Of a DNA stretch of 64,000 nucleotides, positions 31,801 through 44,857 are shown piece after piece. The DNA comes from Rhopalosiphum padi (lineage: Eukaryota > Arthropoda > Insecta > Hemiptera > Aphididae): NCBI RefSeq assembly GCF_020882245.1, contig NC_083598.1, forward strand, positions 51,063,858 through 51,127,857, read 5' to 3'. The stretch's first letter is position 1. The number at the start of each line of letters is the position of its first letter. The notes below the pieces were generated by a model, which searched no databases, was not told where the DNA came from, and worked only from the letters and a program-made list of their open reading frames with translations. The position numbers and the translations under genes are program-made.

Positions 31801-34800
31801 GCTGTTTTAATCTTCAGAGCTTTTAGGAAGCTTATTTCTTATCCTAATCTACGAAAAACTTCTTCATTTAATATATGGTCTACCTAATTAATTTTATGAA
31901 TCCTTCTATAGCACCCCACTTTAAATGCAAATATGTTCTTTTTGTCAGCTTTTTATATTGTCCATGTCTCACTGCCATAAAGGGCCACGCTCCAGACGTT
32001 CTCCTTCTTTCATTTATCATATCTACTATATGTTGTTATTAACTAGTGGCTACATTACTATTGGAAAGAGTTGATTGATCAGTATGCTTGCAGGTTCACA
32101 CTATTTTGAAACTACTATAGTGATATTATTCAGTTATAAGTTTAAAAATTTTAAATTAAATTAAATTCTTATAAATACCCTTATAAATAATATAAATGTG
32201 TTGTTTGAAAAGTGATTAATTATTAAAACAAAAATAACGAAAATTTAATTTTTAGGATTTACCGACAATATCTTCACGCTGTTTTGAATCAGCGGCAAGG
32301 CACAGTTTTTTCTCAAGAGACAATACGGAAAAATTCATTCAATTTTGTCGCCGGCTTGGTGTACACCAACACCTTCTGTTTGAAAGTGAAGATCTAGGTA
32401 GGTACCTATATTTACATACTTTCTCAGTGGCATAACGTGAAATTTAGTGGCCCCGTAGCCTATATTTGAGATGGAAGTCTTCTTAAGCACAGAAATTAAA
32501 TTATTAAATTAAGATGATAGAAGTTAATAAATATATACATATTACATAATATGAACTTTTCGAGTCTTCGTATGATTGAACAAATTATTTTTCAGTTTTT
32601 TAAAATCATGATAAAAGTACTGTGCCCTTCAAAATTGAATGTACTTCGTGGGCCTCGATCTAAATAGTAAATACGCCACTGTACCTTTACTCATATACAA
32701 ATTAATATACGCACAAATTTTAATTTTGAAGAAACACGAAGTACTTTAATATTTTTATGTCTTGCACAGTTTTGCAAAACAAACCTCGTAATGTTGTATT
32801 GTGTCTGATGGAAGTGTCCCGCTTGGCTTCTCGATTTGGTCTGGAACCACCGGGTTTGGTGCAAATGGAAAAAGAAATCGACGCCGAAGAAGCCAGAGAC
32901 CAGAACGACGGCCCCGATACAAAAATATCTACTCCTAATATCAGACATCGGTTTGTTTTGTATAAAAACAAAAATTAAATCAAAATATCATTAATAATCA
33001 TTTATTATAGTTCAACCAGTGCAATACCAATGGCTATCAGATCGGTGAGTAAATTGAGGAGAACCGAGAGCCTCGGGGCCACGTCAATGGTTACTTTGAA
33101 ATCAGAGTCGGACACTACAGACGACGATTATACAATGGAAGGTGGCAATAACTTAAGTGAACTCGATTACAAAGTAATTTGAAAAAATAATATTATATAT
33201 TCCTTTCAACTACTCAGCAGGGCGTTATTTCAAAATTTCGCGTAGAATGTAAAATATTTTACCAATAAGCTAATCAAAATATAATTAAAGCCGATCGTCA
33301 TAGTCTTGTAAAAGATACTTTTTAAAAATATTCAAGTACTTAATTGCTTTGGAAAGTATAAATATGCAATTATAATTTTAAAAAAGTATTTGAGTATATA
33401 AATACTGATTATTAGGTACCTTCTTAAAAATAGGCATTTTAATACTTAAACATTTTTTTGAGAGTTATATAATATGTACTTATTGTACCTTATATCGTTT
33501 GGTGTAAATATAAGTTATAAGCCCATATCCATCTATTTTTCGTATTTGATAATATAATATCCAATATTTAATTTTTATAAAAGTATCGAACAATATTCTG
33601 TTTTGGAATGTAAAATTAAAAATGTTGTCATTATAAAAAAAATAATAACATTTTAATACTTAATCATACTCATAATTTTATAGTATTCAAGAAATATGAT
33701 ATTCCCCTATGTTAGGAATTTCAATCAAAAAAATTATCATAGTTATTATTAAAAATGTCTAAAACCATTAACATGTTAACATTTGTATTGGAAAAGCATT
33801 TATCAATATCAAAAAACATACGTAAAATATAAAAAAATCCCTAATTTTATGATATACAAATGAATATGTTCTAGAAAATGATGCCCCTATCTTACCACCA
33901 CTATCTATAACCTAAATTATAATTTGTAAATGACGAAAAATGTTATTTATGATTATTGATTAAGTACCTACTTACCTATAAACAATAATTTTATAGGTGA
34001 AACAAGCTAGTCGACAAGCTCTTGCGCAGTGTCGTTGTCAAGGGAAAAAATTGAAATTGAAAAAAATAGGAGAAGGACGATACAATATACACGGTCGAAA
34101 CGTGTTTATCAGGGTAATGATTATTTTGCTGCTTTAAATTGATTCGGTTGTTGTGAAAAGAAATATAATTTCTTATAGAGATTGTGGACGATCCTAGGAC
34201 AAGTAGAACATATACAAAGATGTATATGATTTTGGAATGTAATGGTCTGATTCACAATGACTTTTTTTTATGGTTATCGAACGTGTTTAGATTATACGTA
34301 TTCTTATATTACGTATTTATAATTTATTTTCGAACTGTATAGTGATCTTGTTTTAATGGCAATGCATAGAAACATCTGAGCAAGTAAGATAAATTGATCA
34401 AAAAGAAAAGGAAATTCAATTTTAAAATTTAATTATATTATAGACATATTATAGTAGATGTAGGTATATACATTTAAAAATAAGTGTATTGAATAGATAC
34501 AGTGTTTTACGAAGCATACTCACCCATTTTTCTTCTTCAATAATGCATTTATTCAAAATCTGATTTTTGGAATTTGGAATATTTAAATATACTCTAAGAC
34601 CATATACTTAAATTGTTGAGATTTTTTTGTTCGACTTAAGAAGACAAGTGTTCTGTGGCAATAAAAACATCTGTTTTTCAAATGAGAACCCTCCATTTTA
34701 ACTCTTAAATTATTTGGTCTTTATTTCTTTTGAAAATTCGAACGAATATTTTGTGAGGGAAAATTTTATGTGTAATCAAAAAATGCACAAGGTCAATTAT

Positions 34801-35245
34801 GTAGATGATCAATTATGGTTTTACTACAAATCCGAACACCCCCTCCTCCCTCGTCATATAATTTACCCACGTATGCACTAATACGTACAAAATTATTTTG
34901 TAACCGACTGAATTGACTATTGAGCATCACTAGACAGGAATTGTTTGATATATTTTTTTCTCTACACAGTTGTTAAAAGGTACGCACATGATGGTCCGTG
35001 TCGGAGGCGGATGGGACACATTAGAAAACTTCTTGACCCGTCACGATCCTTGTCAAACGCCTGGCCGTCCAGTCGTTCGAGTTTCGACGCCATCCAGTCA
35101 CCGGACGCCGTCACCTGCACCACCGAACAGTCGGGTCCAGTCACCGTCACAACGCAAGTCGTCTATTCCCAGATATCTTGGGTCAAAGTTTAACTCGCCC
35201 AACGCATTCAAAACGTTGCCTGAATCCGCACTTTTAGCACGCTAA
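25890..35245 (+). CDS. GAS2-like protein with CH and GAR domains
   Basis: Exons: 25890-26052, 31186-31310, 32256-32397, 32770-32950, 33011-33173, 33997-34113, 34970-35245 (stop TAA); all junctions are GT-AG and in phase, giving 388 residues. Residues about 43-170 form a calponin-homology domain (DLADWINKSL, WLNAINLLDMLDNGVILCRL, KFIQFCRRLGV, NVVLCLMEVSRLASRFG), known in the family to bind actin. Residues about 268-325 form the GAS2-related (GAR) domain (QCRCQGKKLKLKKIGEGRY, MMVRVGGGWDTLENFL, RHDPC), known to bind microtubules. The Ser/Pro-rich tail has KSSIPR near residues 360-365, matching the SxIP motif that recruits EB1. Start: the first ATG of the exon, about 40 residues before the CH domain. 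It should be a cytoplasmic actin-microtubule linker. The orthologue (Drosophila pigs or another GAS2-like gene) cannot be decided. Confidence 0.92.
26053..31185 (+). other. Long intron of the GAS2-like gene
   Basis: Donor GTAAGT at 26053, acceptor TTTTTAG ending 31185, phase 1. No exon of the gene lies inside. A 68-codon ORF at 28671-28877 with a hydrophobic N-terminus is the only coding-like feature and is probably chance. The rest is AT-rich sequence without recognisable repeats. Confidence 0.5.
31600..32005 (-). pseudogene. Degenerate LINE retrotransposon fragment (end of reverse-transcriptase ORF)
   Basis: On the minus strand one frame reads VWSVALYGSETWTI, a stop, then FAFKVGCYRRIHKI, a stop, then EEVFRRLG. 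Further on, in a shifted frame, comes RIIEGKNSPGRP. The words YGSETWT and GCYRR with a late GRP motif are typical of the region after the reverse-transcriptase core in several insect LINEs. Multiple stops and frame changes show it is dead. It lies antisense in an intron of the GAS2-like gene. Confidence 0.65.
32425..32681. mobile_element. hAT-like miniature element in GAS2-like intron
   Basis: The left end CAGTGGCATAACGTG and the complement of the right end CAGTGGCGTATTTAC share CAGTGGC[A/G]TA. Flanks TACTTTCT and TACCTTTA are a possible mutated 8-bp duplication. It sits between the exons ending 32397 and starting 32770. Confidence 0.6.
34495..34760 (+). repeat. Dispersed repeat family R1, copy 2
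   Basis: It contains GAAGCATACTCACCCATTT, TTCAATAATGCATTTATTC and AAAATCTGATTTTTGGAAT, matching copies near 18658 and 56300. It lies in the last intron of the GAS2-like gene. Confidence 0.6.
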
Positions 35246-35277
35246 TGTTTTCCTATAGTTATGTTGTATATCGATTA

Positions 35278-35283
35278 AATAAA
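35278..35283 (+). terminator. Polyadenylation signal of the GAS2-like gene
   Basis: AATAAA about 33 nt after the stop codon, the first canonical signal; the 3' UTR would be very short. Confidence 0.6.
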
Positions 35284-35289
35284 TATTTT

Positions 35290-36345
35290 ATTATTATTAT
35301 TTTATATTTAATATAACACAATACATACATATATATAATATATTTAAGATAAATAAAACAGATATAAAATATATTATATATTAGTTAAATATTATCTACA
35401 CACAAATACACAACATAATATTATATTAAATTTTTTTCTACTACAGAAATAACTAAATGGCAAGATTATACATAAAATAATAATAATAATAACTATTATA
35501 ATAACAACAAAGTTACCTATTATTTAATAATAATTGTATTACATGAACAGAACAAAGAAAATAATAATATAATAGTCCTGAGTATTTCAAAAATATTAAC
35601 TCGACAAACTATGTAAAAACAACATAATATTAACAACTGTAACATAGCTAGAGTGGGTAACTAACAATAAACACAAAATAACAAATTATTATCTGATAGG
35701 AAGCTACAATAGAAATGTCCTTTATTAACGTTGTGTTAACAAATATATCATTTTACAAAAATATATCATTGTCAGATCTCTGAAGTCAAAACTTAACACA
35801 TAGGATTCATTCATTCAGTATACAATTTTATACTTTTTTCTTTTAAAAAAAAGACACAAGATGGTTTAGCCTTAAACAAAATATAATCACATTATACTTT
35901 TTTGTAAGAGCTATAGTCGTGTTTTGTACTATTAATTACATTAATATCGATAAACATGTAATGTAAATATTTAAAAACATTTTATTTTTGTTAAAATTAA
36001 TTAAGCGAAGAATGAAGTTTTAAATGTTTAACAATATGAAAAATTAATAAATAAATGTCTATAAGATCTATGAGTTACTCTTAACTATGGTGGAAGACAA
36101 CATATTTTGTGCATTTCAAGGTATATAGTAGTTAAATTTGAACTCAGATAAAAATACAAGTTTGAATTTATAGCATGGACTTTAAATATTATATAATAAT
36201 AGATTATTTCAACCGGAAGATCAACTTTGAATGCACCAATATTAAGTCAATATTAAGTACAGCAGTCTGTTGTGATGGAAATATGAGACATAAGTTATTA
36301 ATACTCGCATAATTGCAAATTTAAAATATGGACGGAATATTTTCC
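35290..36345. other. Convergent intergenic region between GAS2-like and FHIP genes
   Basis: The two genes point toward each other here. The stretch is strongly AT-rich with many ATAATA runs. No exon, repeat end or RNA gene was recognised. Confidence 0.5.
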
Positions 36346-36351
36346 TTTATT
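36346..36351 (-). terminator. Possible polyadenylation signal of the FHIP gene
   Basis: AATAAA on the minus strand about 255 nt past the stop codon. AT-rich context makes this only suggestive. Confidence 0.35.
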
Positions 36352-36604
36352 TTATATGATATTATTATATCATAAAATCTAATTTAAGCTTCAACTAACA
36401 ATAAAAATGAGTAAAAAATAATTCACAGATCTATTAATTAAAACGATAGGTTTGAGCAAAACATTTGAGTCAACAATTTAACAACTTCAAAAGGGTAAAA
36501 ACTTTTTAAAAGTTCACAGTAAAAAAAATATATTTATGTACTAATAATATGAGTAATATTAATAATATTATAATTCAAATTGTACCTATATTTATGTACA
36601 CTAA

Positions 36605-39600
36605 CTAACTAATTGTGTGTTCTTGACAAATGGCCGACAATTCCTTTAACCATTCTGCTAGAATTATTGCATTTATTGGCAAGTCTAAGGACTCAGTTTC
36701 GTTTTCCTTATAATACCTAGTATTTTTTAATGATAATAATAAAAAAAAAAAAAATTAATATTAGACTTTGATAGGTTAGAAAATTCATTATTTTAGAGGA
36801 AGTATATTTCAAAACAGTTATACCTGTAACCATTACTTGTGGATTCTAATATGGCTTCCTTGTTACCAGAATTTCTTCTAAACATTGCTCCAAAGGCTAC
36901 TGATATGCTACGCCGTTTGGTTTCCCCTAAAACCCCATCAAATCAAAATTGTATTTTTATAAAGATTAAAAGATTGGGTTTTATCCAAACGACAATTATA
37001 AAAATTATTTTATACCTCTGGAAAATGCTTCAGGAATTTTTTCACTGACAGAACGATTGCATTGAGTGTTGCACAGTTTATTTTCTCGTTCGATTAAAAA
37101 TGTTTCAGCTTCTTTAACTTTTTCCATACGACTGCTTAATTTGGTTTCTATAGTCTGTTTTAAAGAACGCAATATCTAAAAAAAAAAGTTAGTAAAAATG
37201 TTACATTTGTGTGCAATGCATAAATTGATTAATAAACTAATCCTATCTACAGAGTATTGGGTAACAAGTAATTACTTGAAACAGAGAACGTATGCACGGC
37301 TGGAAGATCATTGAATGATTTAGTAACAACGATTGAATTAAAGGTTTGTTGTACATAGACAGACGGGTCATGACGGCAGTCAGACGTAGATTTATCCGAA
37401 AATCTTGTTCAGGCAAATTTTCAAGATTTGAAAATAGCGCCTCGAGAAATGGACCTAAAAATCAAAAATGTCAAAACAAAATGTATGTGTAATGTGTAAT
37501 ATTAAAATCAATCTTACCCAAACAAGGATATTGTGTAAATGGTTCTTTTGTCTTGAATGCTGTCTGTCTTATAAAGCATGTAGGCGAATCACTTCCACAC
37601 GGTGAAGAAGTGTTTGATAAAATTTCATCAGCAGGTCTACAACTCTCATCATTTCCGAGCATTCTGAAAAATAAAAATATTTATCTTTTTCTACATTTTA
37701 AAATTTCAAATCATACTTGTCAATGTCTTTCACAGCTTTGAAACTTTCATATCCACTTGAACTATCGTCAGCTGATAATATGCTATTTTGATCATTCTCC
37801 ACTTCATTTGTTTTAGTTTCAACTAAAAACCATATTGTAATATTAATAATTGATTAGTGATTGTATTATATAGATTTGATGAATATTGTTTAATACATTA
37901 TCATTTATTTAACATCAATTTTTAGTAAACAAGGTATATATTAAACAAAAAAATTACACATTGAGAAAACTTAACACATAATATTATTTGAAAATGAAAA
38001 CTTAAAGAAATGTGTTCACTTGAAATTATACCCAATGCTAAATTATCAAATTTGAATTGCTTGTCAAAGAATTAAAGAAGTATAATGTATACAATTTGTA
38101 TTAAAATTAATTTAAGTGTCAACGTATTAATGCAGTCACTTTTTGTTTTTTTAAATGAAGTATATTTTGAATTATCAAAAACACTATTGAAGCACAACCA
38201 ATCTTAATTTATCAGAAAACCAATTTTTAAAAAGTAAATCAAACTTGATAAAAATGGGATTTACAACACCAATGTGTGTATGGTGTTGAAAATTTTTATT
38301 AACCAAAAAAAAAAACTTATTTAAATATAATTACCTATTGAGTGAGATGGATTTTCTCCATCATATAAATATGTCCAGTGTTTAGTTTCCATAGCACATT
38401 CGGCTATCTTAATTCGTGCACAATTCAAGTAACCTCGGTATTCAGAGTATAAAGTTTGAGAATTAACATTCTTATATCTAAAATTATATTATAAAATTAT
38501 TATCAAATTAATAATAATAAATCAAATTAAATTTGTATAACTCACTTGAAGACATCCGGTATTAAGGACAAAAATATGTCAGCTGATTTACAATATGAAT
38601 CTACTTGTTTAATACGTGAACGTTGGCTAAGCATTATGTGTGTGCAAGGCACTAAATATTTGAATACTAGTTCCAACATAACATCCTCACAATTCAAGTC
38701 TAAAATTGTTTCCATCAAAGCAAGTGTGGCAATACAAACCTAAGACATTTTTAACAAATTCTTAGTCGTAAAGAATAATATACTTTAGTAGAGTAAATGC
38801 ATATAATTTATCCTACAATTAATGAGTTAAATGTACAAGCAGAAAAAATTATTAATATAAGTTTTATTACTTGGCCAATAAAAATAAAAAATATATATTT
38901 AACGACAATATTAGCCCTATAATAGTGTTTAATATGTTAATGGAGTACCTTAAAAGATTTGTTATTAATTCGATTGATGAGCAGTTCAATAATTTTTATT
39001 TTTTCAAATCTTTCACACAGAACAAATTTTACAAATGTTTGTAGAAGTCCTGGATGAGTGACACTACGAAGTAGTAAATCTAAGTATACTGTTGCTGTAG
39101 CTACTTCTTCTTCTGCCACCTGAAAATAGTATAATAAAAATGATTATAAAGTTTATAAATCAAAATTTGGTAATTTTTTATATTTATAAGACATTACATG
39201 TACACACATTTTGTATTAAGTCTGATATTATCTAATTACGTACAACAAATAAAAATGGAAAAAATAAATATTATTAGATTTTACAACAATAAACTATAAA
39301 ATAGTTTAACATTTTATTGCTTCAATAAGATAGTTCTATTTTTTAAGCATTAAATAACACATGCATAGACTCCTTCATCATTTTCAAACAAATAAAATTA
39401 CTAAATTATAATAATTAATAATTGTATTTTTTTTTTAATATAAATGAAATAGGTATAAACAGCAAACACAAACCAAAAATATTATAAACATTTATTAGAA
39501 GGAAATTTAGAAGATAATTTAAGAGTGTACAAAATAATAAAATATATTAAAGTAATCATAATGTTCTATAAATATATGTCTAGATAAGAAAAAGTCAAAT

Positions 39601-42600
39601 ATAAAAAAGCCTTCAAGGTCACAATAATGGATGCTATTAAATTTAAATTCAATGATAAATTTCTTTAAATATTTATTATTTTATTTTATTTATTTATGTT
39701 TTTAATATTAACAGCTCAAATAATTCATATAATATTATTATAGTTCTAATTAACTACTTATGACATTAATGATACTTTGATGTTTATAATATTAGGACCT
39801 TACTATTCCAAAGTGATAAGGCCCTAGAGCAATGTTTGCTGTTTGTTCTGGCAGTTAATCCATTAATGGTGTTCTATCATTATTTATATTATTAAACATG
39901 GTTAATATATCAAAAACACAAAAGCTTGAAAATTACATAGTTATATAAAATAATTATAGTCTTGTTTCATAAGAAAATAAATAGTAAATATAATATAAAT
40001 TAAAAAAAAAAATTAAATCATGATTGGATAAATGTTTACTTCGTTTTATTGACTATAATTCAGATATGTAAATAATAGATGCAATATTGTTGCTAATTTT
40101 ATTTAACATTTTATAACATTATTATACTTATTATTTTAATTAAAAAAGAAGCACAGCATAATATAGCAAGTTCTAAAATATGTATGAATGGTTAATGGAA
40201 GTTTATGAACAATAAGTTATGTACAGTAGGAAGCTTACTACTCTTGTAGTTGAACTAATTTACATTAAAAGCACAAGATTTATTTGATAAATTAGAGCAG
40301 ACAAGCGTATTTTACATTTTTCCTATACAAGTGTTTTTTAATAAGACAAAAATAACTTAATAAAGATAAAAACGTGAAATGAGAGTCTATGGCAATAACC
40401 ATGAAACATGGTTAAAGAAAATTAATGAGAGTAAAAAATATATAATATGGGAATAAAAACAGATAATTCTTAAGAAATAATAGATATCAGACTACTTAGA
40501 TTATACTAGTACCACATTTCTATAGTCTGTCCAGCGAGAGAACGCACCGATTCTGCGCATCCTCCGCGTCATCATGCTATCAAAACTGGTTTGCTTATGG
40601 CTGGGTGTCATTGAGGGAATTCGCAGAAAAACTGATTTTGGTCGGTTTGCGGCGCATTCGCTCGCTGGTCAGGGTATAGTTTAATTTTAAGTAATATATC
40701 AAATTTTTAATAAATTAAACATTTGTGTATATAATGTATTTAAATGAATTTTTAATAGATACAAAATTAAGACGACTTCTCATCTGCATGTGATGTCTCT
40801 GTCTTATAAGTGCAAACATTTAGAAATTATCATTTAATTTTGTTAGTTTTAATATTAAAATGTCCTATGTCCTATTATCAAACTTAAAAATAACAACATA
40901 TTTTGTGATTCTTAAGAATAATTTTTTTCAATATGTTAATTTTGAAGCAAGTTATGAAAACTTTTAAATTATAATATTTTAGATGCTTTTAACTTGCTTC
41001 AAAATTAAAATATCTAAATGAAATTTTCAAAAAACTAATAATATGTTGTTAGCTTTTAATGAAGTTTAACAATAAGTAAATTTACTCTAATATTAAAATG
41101 GAAAATGCTAAATGAGAACTTCAAAATGTAAATTTGCTTTATAGCTTTTTTACATATTTGTAGAATGAAGCCAACACAATATACAGGTAAGATGTCCTCT
41201 TAATAGATTATAAATGAAACATTATAAAGATTTTATTTTAAATTATAAATGTTTAACGTTTAGCCTACAAGTAATTAAACATTATCATGCAAAATAATAA
41301 TTCAATATCCAAAAACTTAAAATATACCAAGCATGTAAAATTATCAATAACCTTGCCTAGCTTCAACATGCACTCAACAAAGAAAACAAGTAATTTATAC
41401 ATTTTTTCTTAGTATAAAATTAAGTCAAATATTTAAAATACTGTATTTGATTTAAATTTTAATTATAACTTATACTTAATTTTAAAGTAAACTAATAACC
41501 TTAATTTTTAAAGCTGTTAAAGAAGGTGATAAATAAAAAATAAATAAATAAGTTAATAGCCAAATTTTCAATTTTGTACATGCAAAGAGCCATAACCACA
41601 TCAAATAAATTTTACCCGCGATAAATGTGTATTGATACCGCAGTTATTTTCAAAGTCCTAAACAGAATAAAACATAATTTGAACAAGTGTTTTAAGTCTT
41701 TAAAGCTTATTACAAAATGATTAATGATTGCTATAAAAGTAAAGTGCATTAATTTTTATTTATTTATTAAGCAAAAAAAGGGGGGAAGGAGTGATAGGTT
41801 AATGTGAATGTAAGTTATGAATTACAATGAGAAATGTTAGTATATTATACTAATTATTCATTCAAATTTGAATTAATTTTTTATTGACTACAGATTTTTA
41901 TATTAATTATTAATTTAGTTATGTCATACATGTAATATTTTTAATATTTAATATTTGTTATTTCAGAATATTATCAATAATGGAAAATATTCTTTACTAC
42001 AATGTACATTTAATTACTAGTTTCTACCCTTAATAAGCAGAAAAAAAGATTATATACATTATGATCATTGATAATAAAGTATAATATGTTTAATATTACA
42101 ATTATTAAGGTGCTAAAATTAATATAATTTTTAATAAGTAATTTTTTGAGTTTATTTGTTCTTCTAATTAAAATAATGATTAACATCAACAACTTAAACT
42201 ATCATTGTTATCTATGTTACTATTAAAAATTACCATACAAGTTACAAGTTAATAGTTATCAATTTAAATTAGTAAAATATATATAGGTAAATACAATACT
42301 ATTTAAAAGCTTTTTAAAATATTATTTTACTAAAAAAAGAACTATAAAAGTTATATTGGTATTCCTACAAACAATTATTTCTGTTTCCACGAAGTTAAAA
42401 TTAAAAAACTAGAGAGAAACTTATATCTGTTATATTCCAACATTCATGATTTGTCTATATAAAGCTAATATATTATACAATATCAGAACCGCATAGATAG
42501 GATTCAGAATATTTAAATATTTTAAATTATCTTATTTCACAATAATATAAAATTCTATATTTAAAACAAACTTAATTGAATATGAAAAATTTAATTTTAA

Positions 42601-44857
42601 ATGTACCTGCATTAGTGCTGGCCCGACAACGGGTAGAAGGAATCCATGATATAAGTAATCCAAAAGTTGATCATATACAGTTTTATGACAAATTTTAGCA
42701 ACAGCATTACATAGTTCTACTGAAGCTAAAAAATTATTTAGTTCTGGTACATCTTCAATATTTTCTGGGCTGAGTCTGTAGCAATCATTTTCAAAATCTA
42801 ATTTTCGAGGCAACACTGAATATAGACCACTTAAACCAGTGGCCAATACAGGACTCACATTTGATTTAGATGTTATGATATTAGCTAATGTATCATTTTG
42901 ACGAGATAATGACACAAATATCAATAAGGCATCACGAGCTTCTTCGCCAATTGATCCATCGCGGTGTATAAATGCCATCAATAATGACAATATAACACAT
43001 CTAAAATAATATCACAATATTTAAATTAATTAAAAAAAAAAGTACAACAAAAAATGTTTACTTTGAATTTTTAGTGTTTTCTTTTAAGATGTTGCACAAT
43101 ATATTTGGTTGATGAGAAAGAACCACACAAAATTGTCTTAAAACTGTAACCAAGTGTTTTTCAATTTCTACAGATAAGCAATCACCATCATATGAGTTTA
43201 ATATTAATAATAATGGATTTAATATAGAATCATCAGAAAGCAATTTATGTCCTCGAAGTTCCGAAAGAAGAACTCCATAAACTTTTAGTTGTTCTAATTT
43301 TAAATAATTTTTGAATCTAAAAATACAAAAAAACTATAAATTAAAAATAATTTATATTTAAAAACAAAAAAAAATACAGTTAATTTATGTTATGACACAT
43401 TAAGTAATTTGAAAAGCAAAAATATTTATAAAAGATAAACAATTTGTAGTAACAGCTAAAAAACAAATATTTAAGTTAAAAATATCTTGTCTTTCATTGA
43501 TCCAGAGTTGGGGTCATTAATCATTATATAAGTAAGAAATACTTTTGGTTTTAAATATTTTTTTTAAGAAAACACTATACACACACGTGTTATCTTGTAA
43601 ATGAGGAACATAGCAAAAACTGTTTTGCACGGGAAATAACAGAGAAGACTACGGTCATAACTAAGAAACAAAATTTTCACTACATAAAAAGGAGAACTTT
43701 GGCTATGAAATAATGTTTTTATTTTTTTGATGTCTCAACTACCAATATGTTATTCAAGTTTAAAAATAATGTATTTTGAAACAATAAGAAACTTTTTTCG
43801 TAGAAATGATATAAAAAAAATAAAAACAATATTTCACTGATAATGTTCTCTCAACTATATTGTATATCAATATGAAGTCTTAACTATCACTACAGCCTGA
43901 GTGGTTCTATCCCGCGCAAAACAATTTTTGCTTTGTTGTACATGTGTAAGACGGAAACAACAAATTTAGGTGTATCATCTTTTTAACTCTTTCAAAAAAT
44001 TACTAATGTAATGCATCAACAACATGTTAGTGATTGATACAAATAAAAGCTATAACTATACATCTATAATATAGATCAATACAATACAGTTACTTGTCTG
44101 TTTTTAAGCTCCATGAATATAATTTTCCAAGTAATTGATTTTTCAAAAAGTATTCAAGACATCTTGACTGATTGGTAGATTTGGCTGATTGTATATCCAG
44201 TAACAATAGCTTTATTAATTGATTTAAATGATTTATAACGGCTACAATATCATCATTCTTAATAACGCCTTTTGCAGTCTAAAAAATAAGTTATAATGTT
44301 TCATTTTATAAACTATAAATTATATTTTTTGTTCAACATTAATATATATGTATGAATGCTTGTAAAGCCAAATAATATTTGTAATCATTATTTTTAATTA
44401 AATACATTGTTTAATATTCATGTTAAGTTCTTACAATCATTAAATTAATAAAAAATATCAATACATTAACAACTAGGTGGATTACGAATTCATGAGTTGA
44501 TTTTGAATACCAAAAAAAAAATACACATTAATTAATGGTTATATGCCAACTTTTTAATTCATATAGAGGTATTTTTAATAATGTTTTTAAAAATGATAAA
44601 ATCCATTTTACTAAAATAGCTATTATAGGTTATCAATATACATTTATAATATATCTTTTGTATCATAACTAAATCAATTAATGTTTGAAAATAAACAAAT
44701 TACTAAAAAATAAAATGAAATAATATTTAATACTCACTTGAAATCGATCAATTATTTCAAAGGTTTGTTGCCAATGTTTATTAAAACTATCAAAACATGC
44801 AGACAAATCAAGATCGTCAGTTTTTTCAATTCCTTTATTTCGTTTAAACCAACTCAT
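36605..44857 (-). CDS. FHIP1: FHF complex subunit HOOK-interacting protein (FHIP1/FAM160A type)
   Basis: Thirteen exons, 5' to 3' on the minus strand: 44857-44738, 44278-44094, 43316-43062, 43000-42607, 39119-38949, 38739-38546, 38477-38335, 37822-37717, 37663-37518, 37454-37276, 37175-37016, 36926-36824, 36716-36605 (stop TAG). All junctions are GT-AG and in phase, giving 755 residues starting MSWFKRNKG. Family blocks include HRDGSIGEEARDALLIFVSL, SPVLATGLSGLYSVLPRK, FLLPVVGPAL, CEDVMLELVFKYLVPC, MIFQPCIRSLFQILRSLKQ and the C-terminal WLKELSAICQEH. In the known FHF complex this protein joins FTS and Hook and links Rab5 vesicles to dynein for endosome transport. It is shorter than vertebrate FHIP1 because the low-complexity middle is brief. 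The start Met fits the family N-terminus. Confidence in the family is high; choice of FHIP1 over FHIP2 rests on these blocks. Confidence 0.92.
40520..40679. mobile_element. 160-bp inverted-repeat miniature element
   Basis: The left end CTATAGTCTGTCCAGCGAG and the complement of the right end CTATACCCTGACCAGCGAG are near-identical inverted repeats. The body is much richer in G+C than the surrounding intron. No clear target duplication was found. Confidence 0.7.
40767..41203. mobile_element. 437-bp miniature element with TTAA ends and internal hairpin
   Basis: The left end TTAAGACGACTTCTCATCTG and the complement of the right end TTAAGAGGACATCTTACCTG match at about 15 of 20 positions. An internal inverted pair (TTAATTTTGAAGCAAGTTA near 40938 and its complement near 40992) forms a stem. 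Ends resemble those of the element at 6372-6774. Confidence 0.65.
43570..43975. repeat. Inverted-repeat element in FHIP intron
   Basis: The left arm with AGCAAAAACTGTTTTGCACG and the complement of the right arm with AGCAAAAATTGTTTTGCGCG are imperfect inverted copies about 300 bp apart. It lies between the exons 43316-43062 and 44278-44094. Exact ends and duplication were not found. Confidence 0.55.

Larger units (their letters stand above)
39120..42606 (-). other. Long intron of the FHIP gene with two miniature elements
   Basis: It separates the exons ending at VVGPALMQ and starting at VAEEEVATAT; phase 0. It holds inverted-repeat elements at 40520-40679 and 40767-41203. The rest is AT-rich with no coding signal. 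Confidence 0.55.

Noticed and set aside
32691..32971. Minus-strand ORFs opposite 32770-32950
   Set aside because: They are antisense shadows of a GAS2-like exon whose plus-strand frame matches the CH domain and splices in phase.
34945..35193. Plus- and minus-strand ORFs overlapping the last GAS2-like exon in other frames
   Set aside because: The GAR-domain frame (VRVGGGWDTLE) is clearly the real one; the others arise from the lower AT content of the exon.
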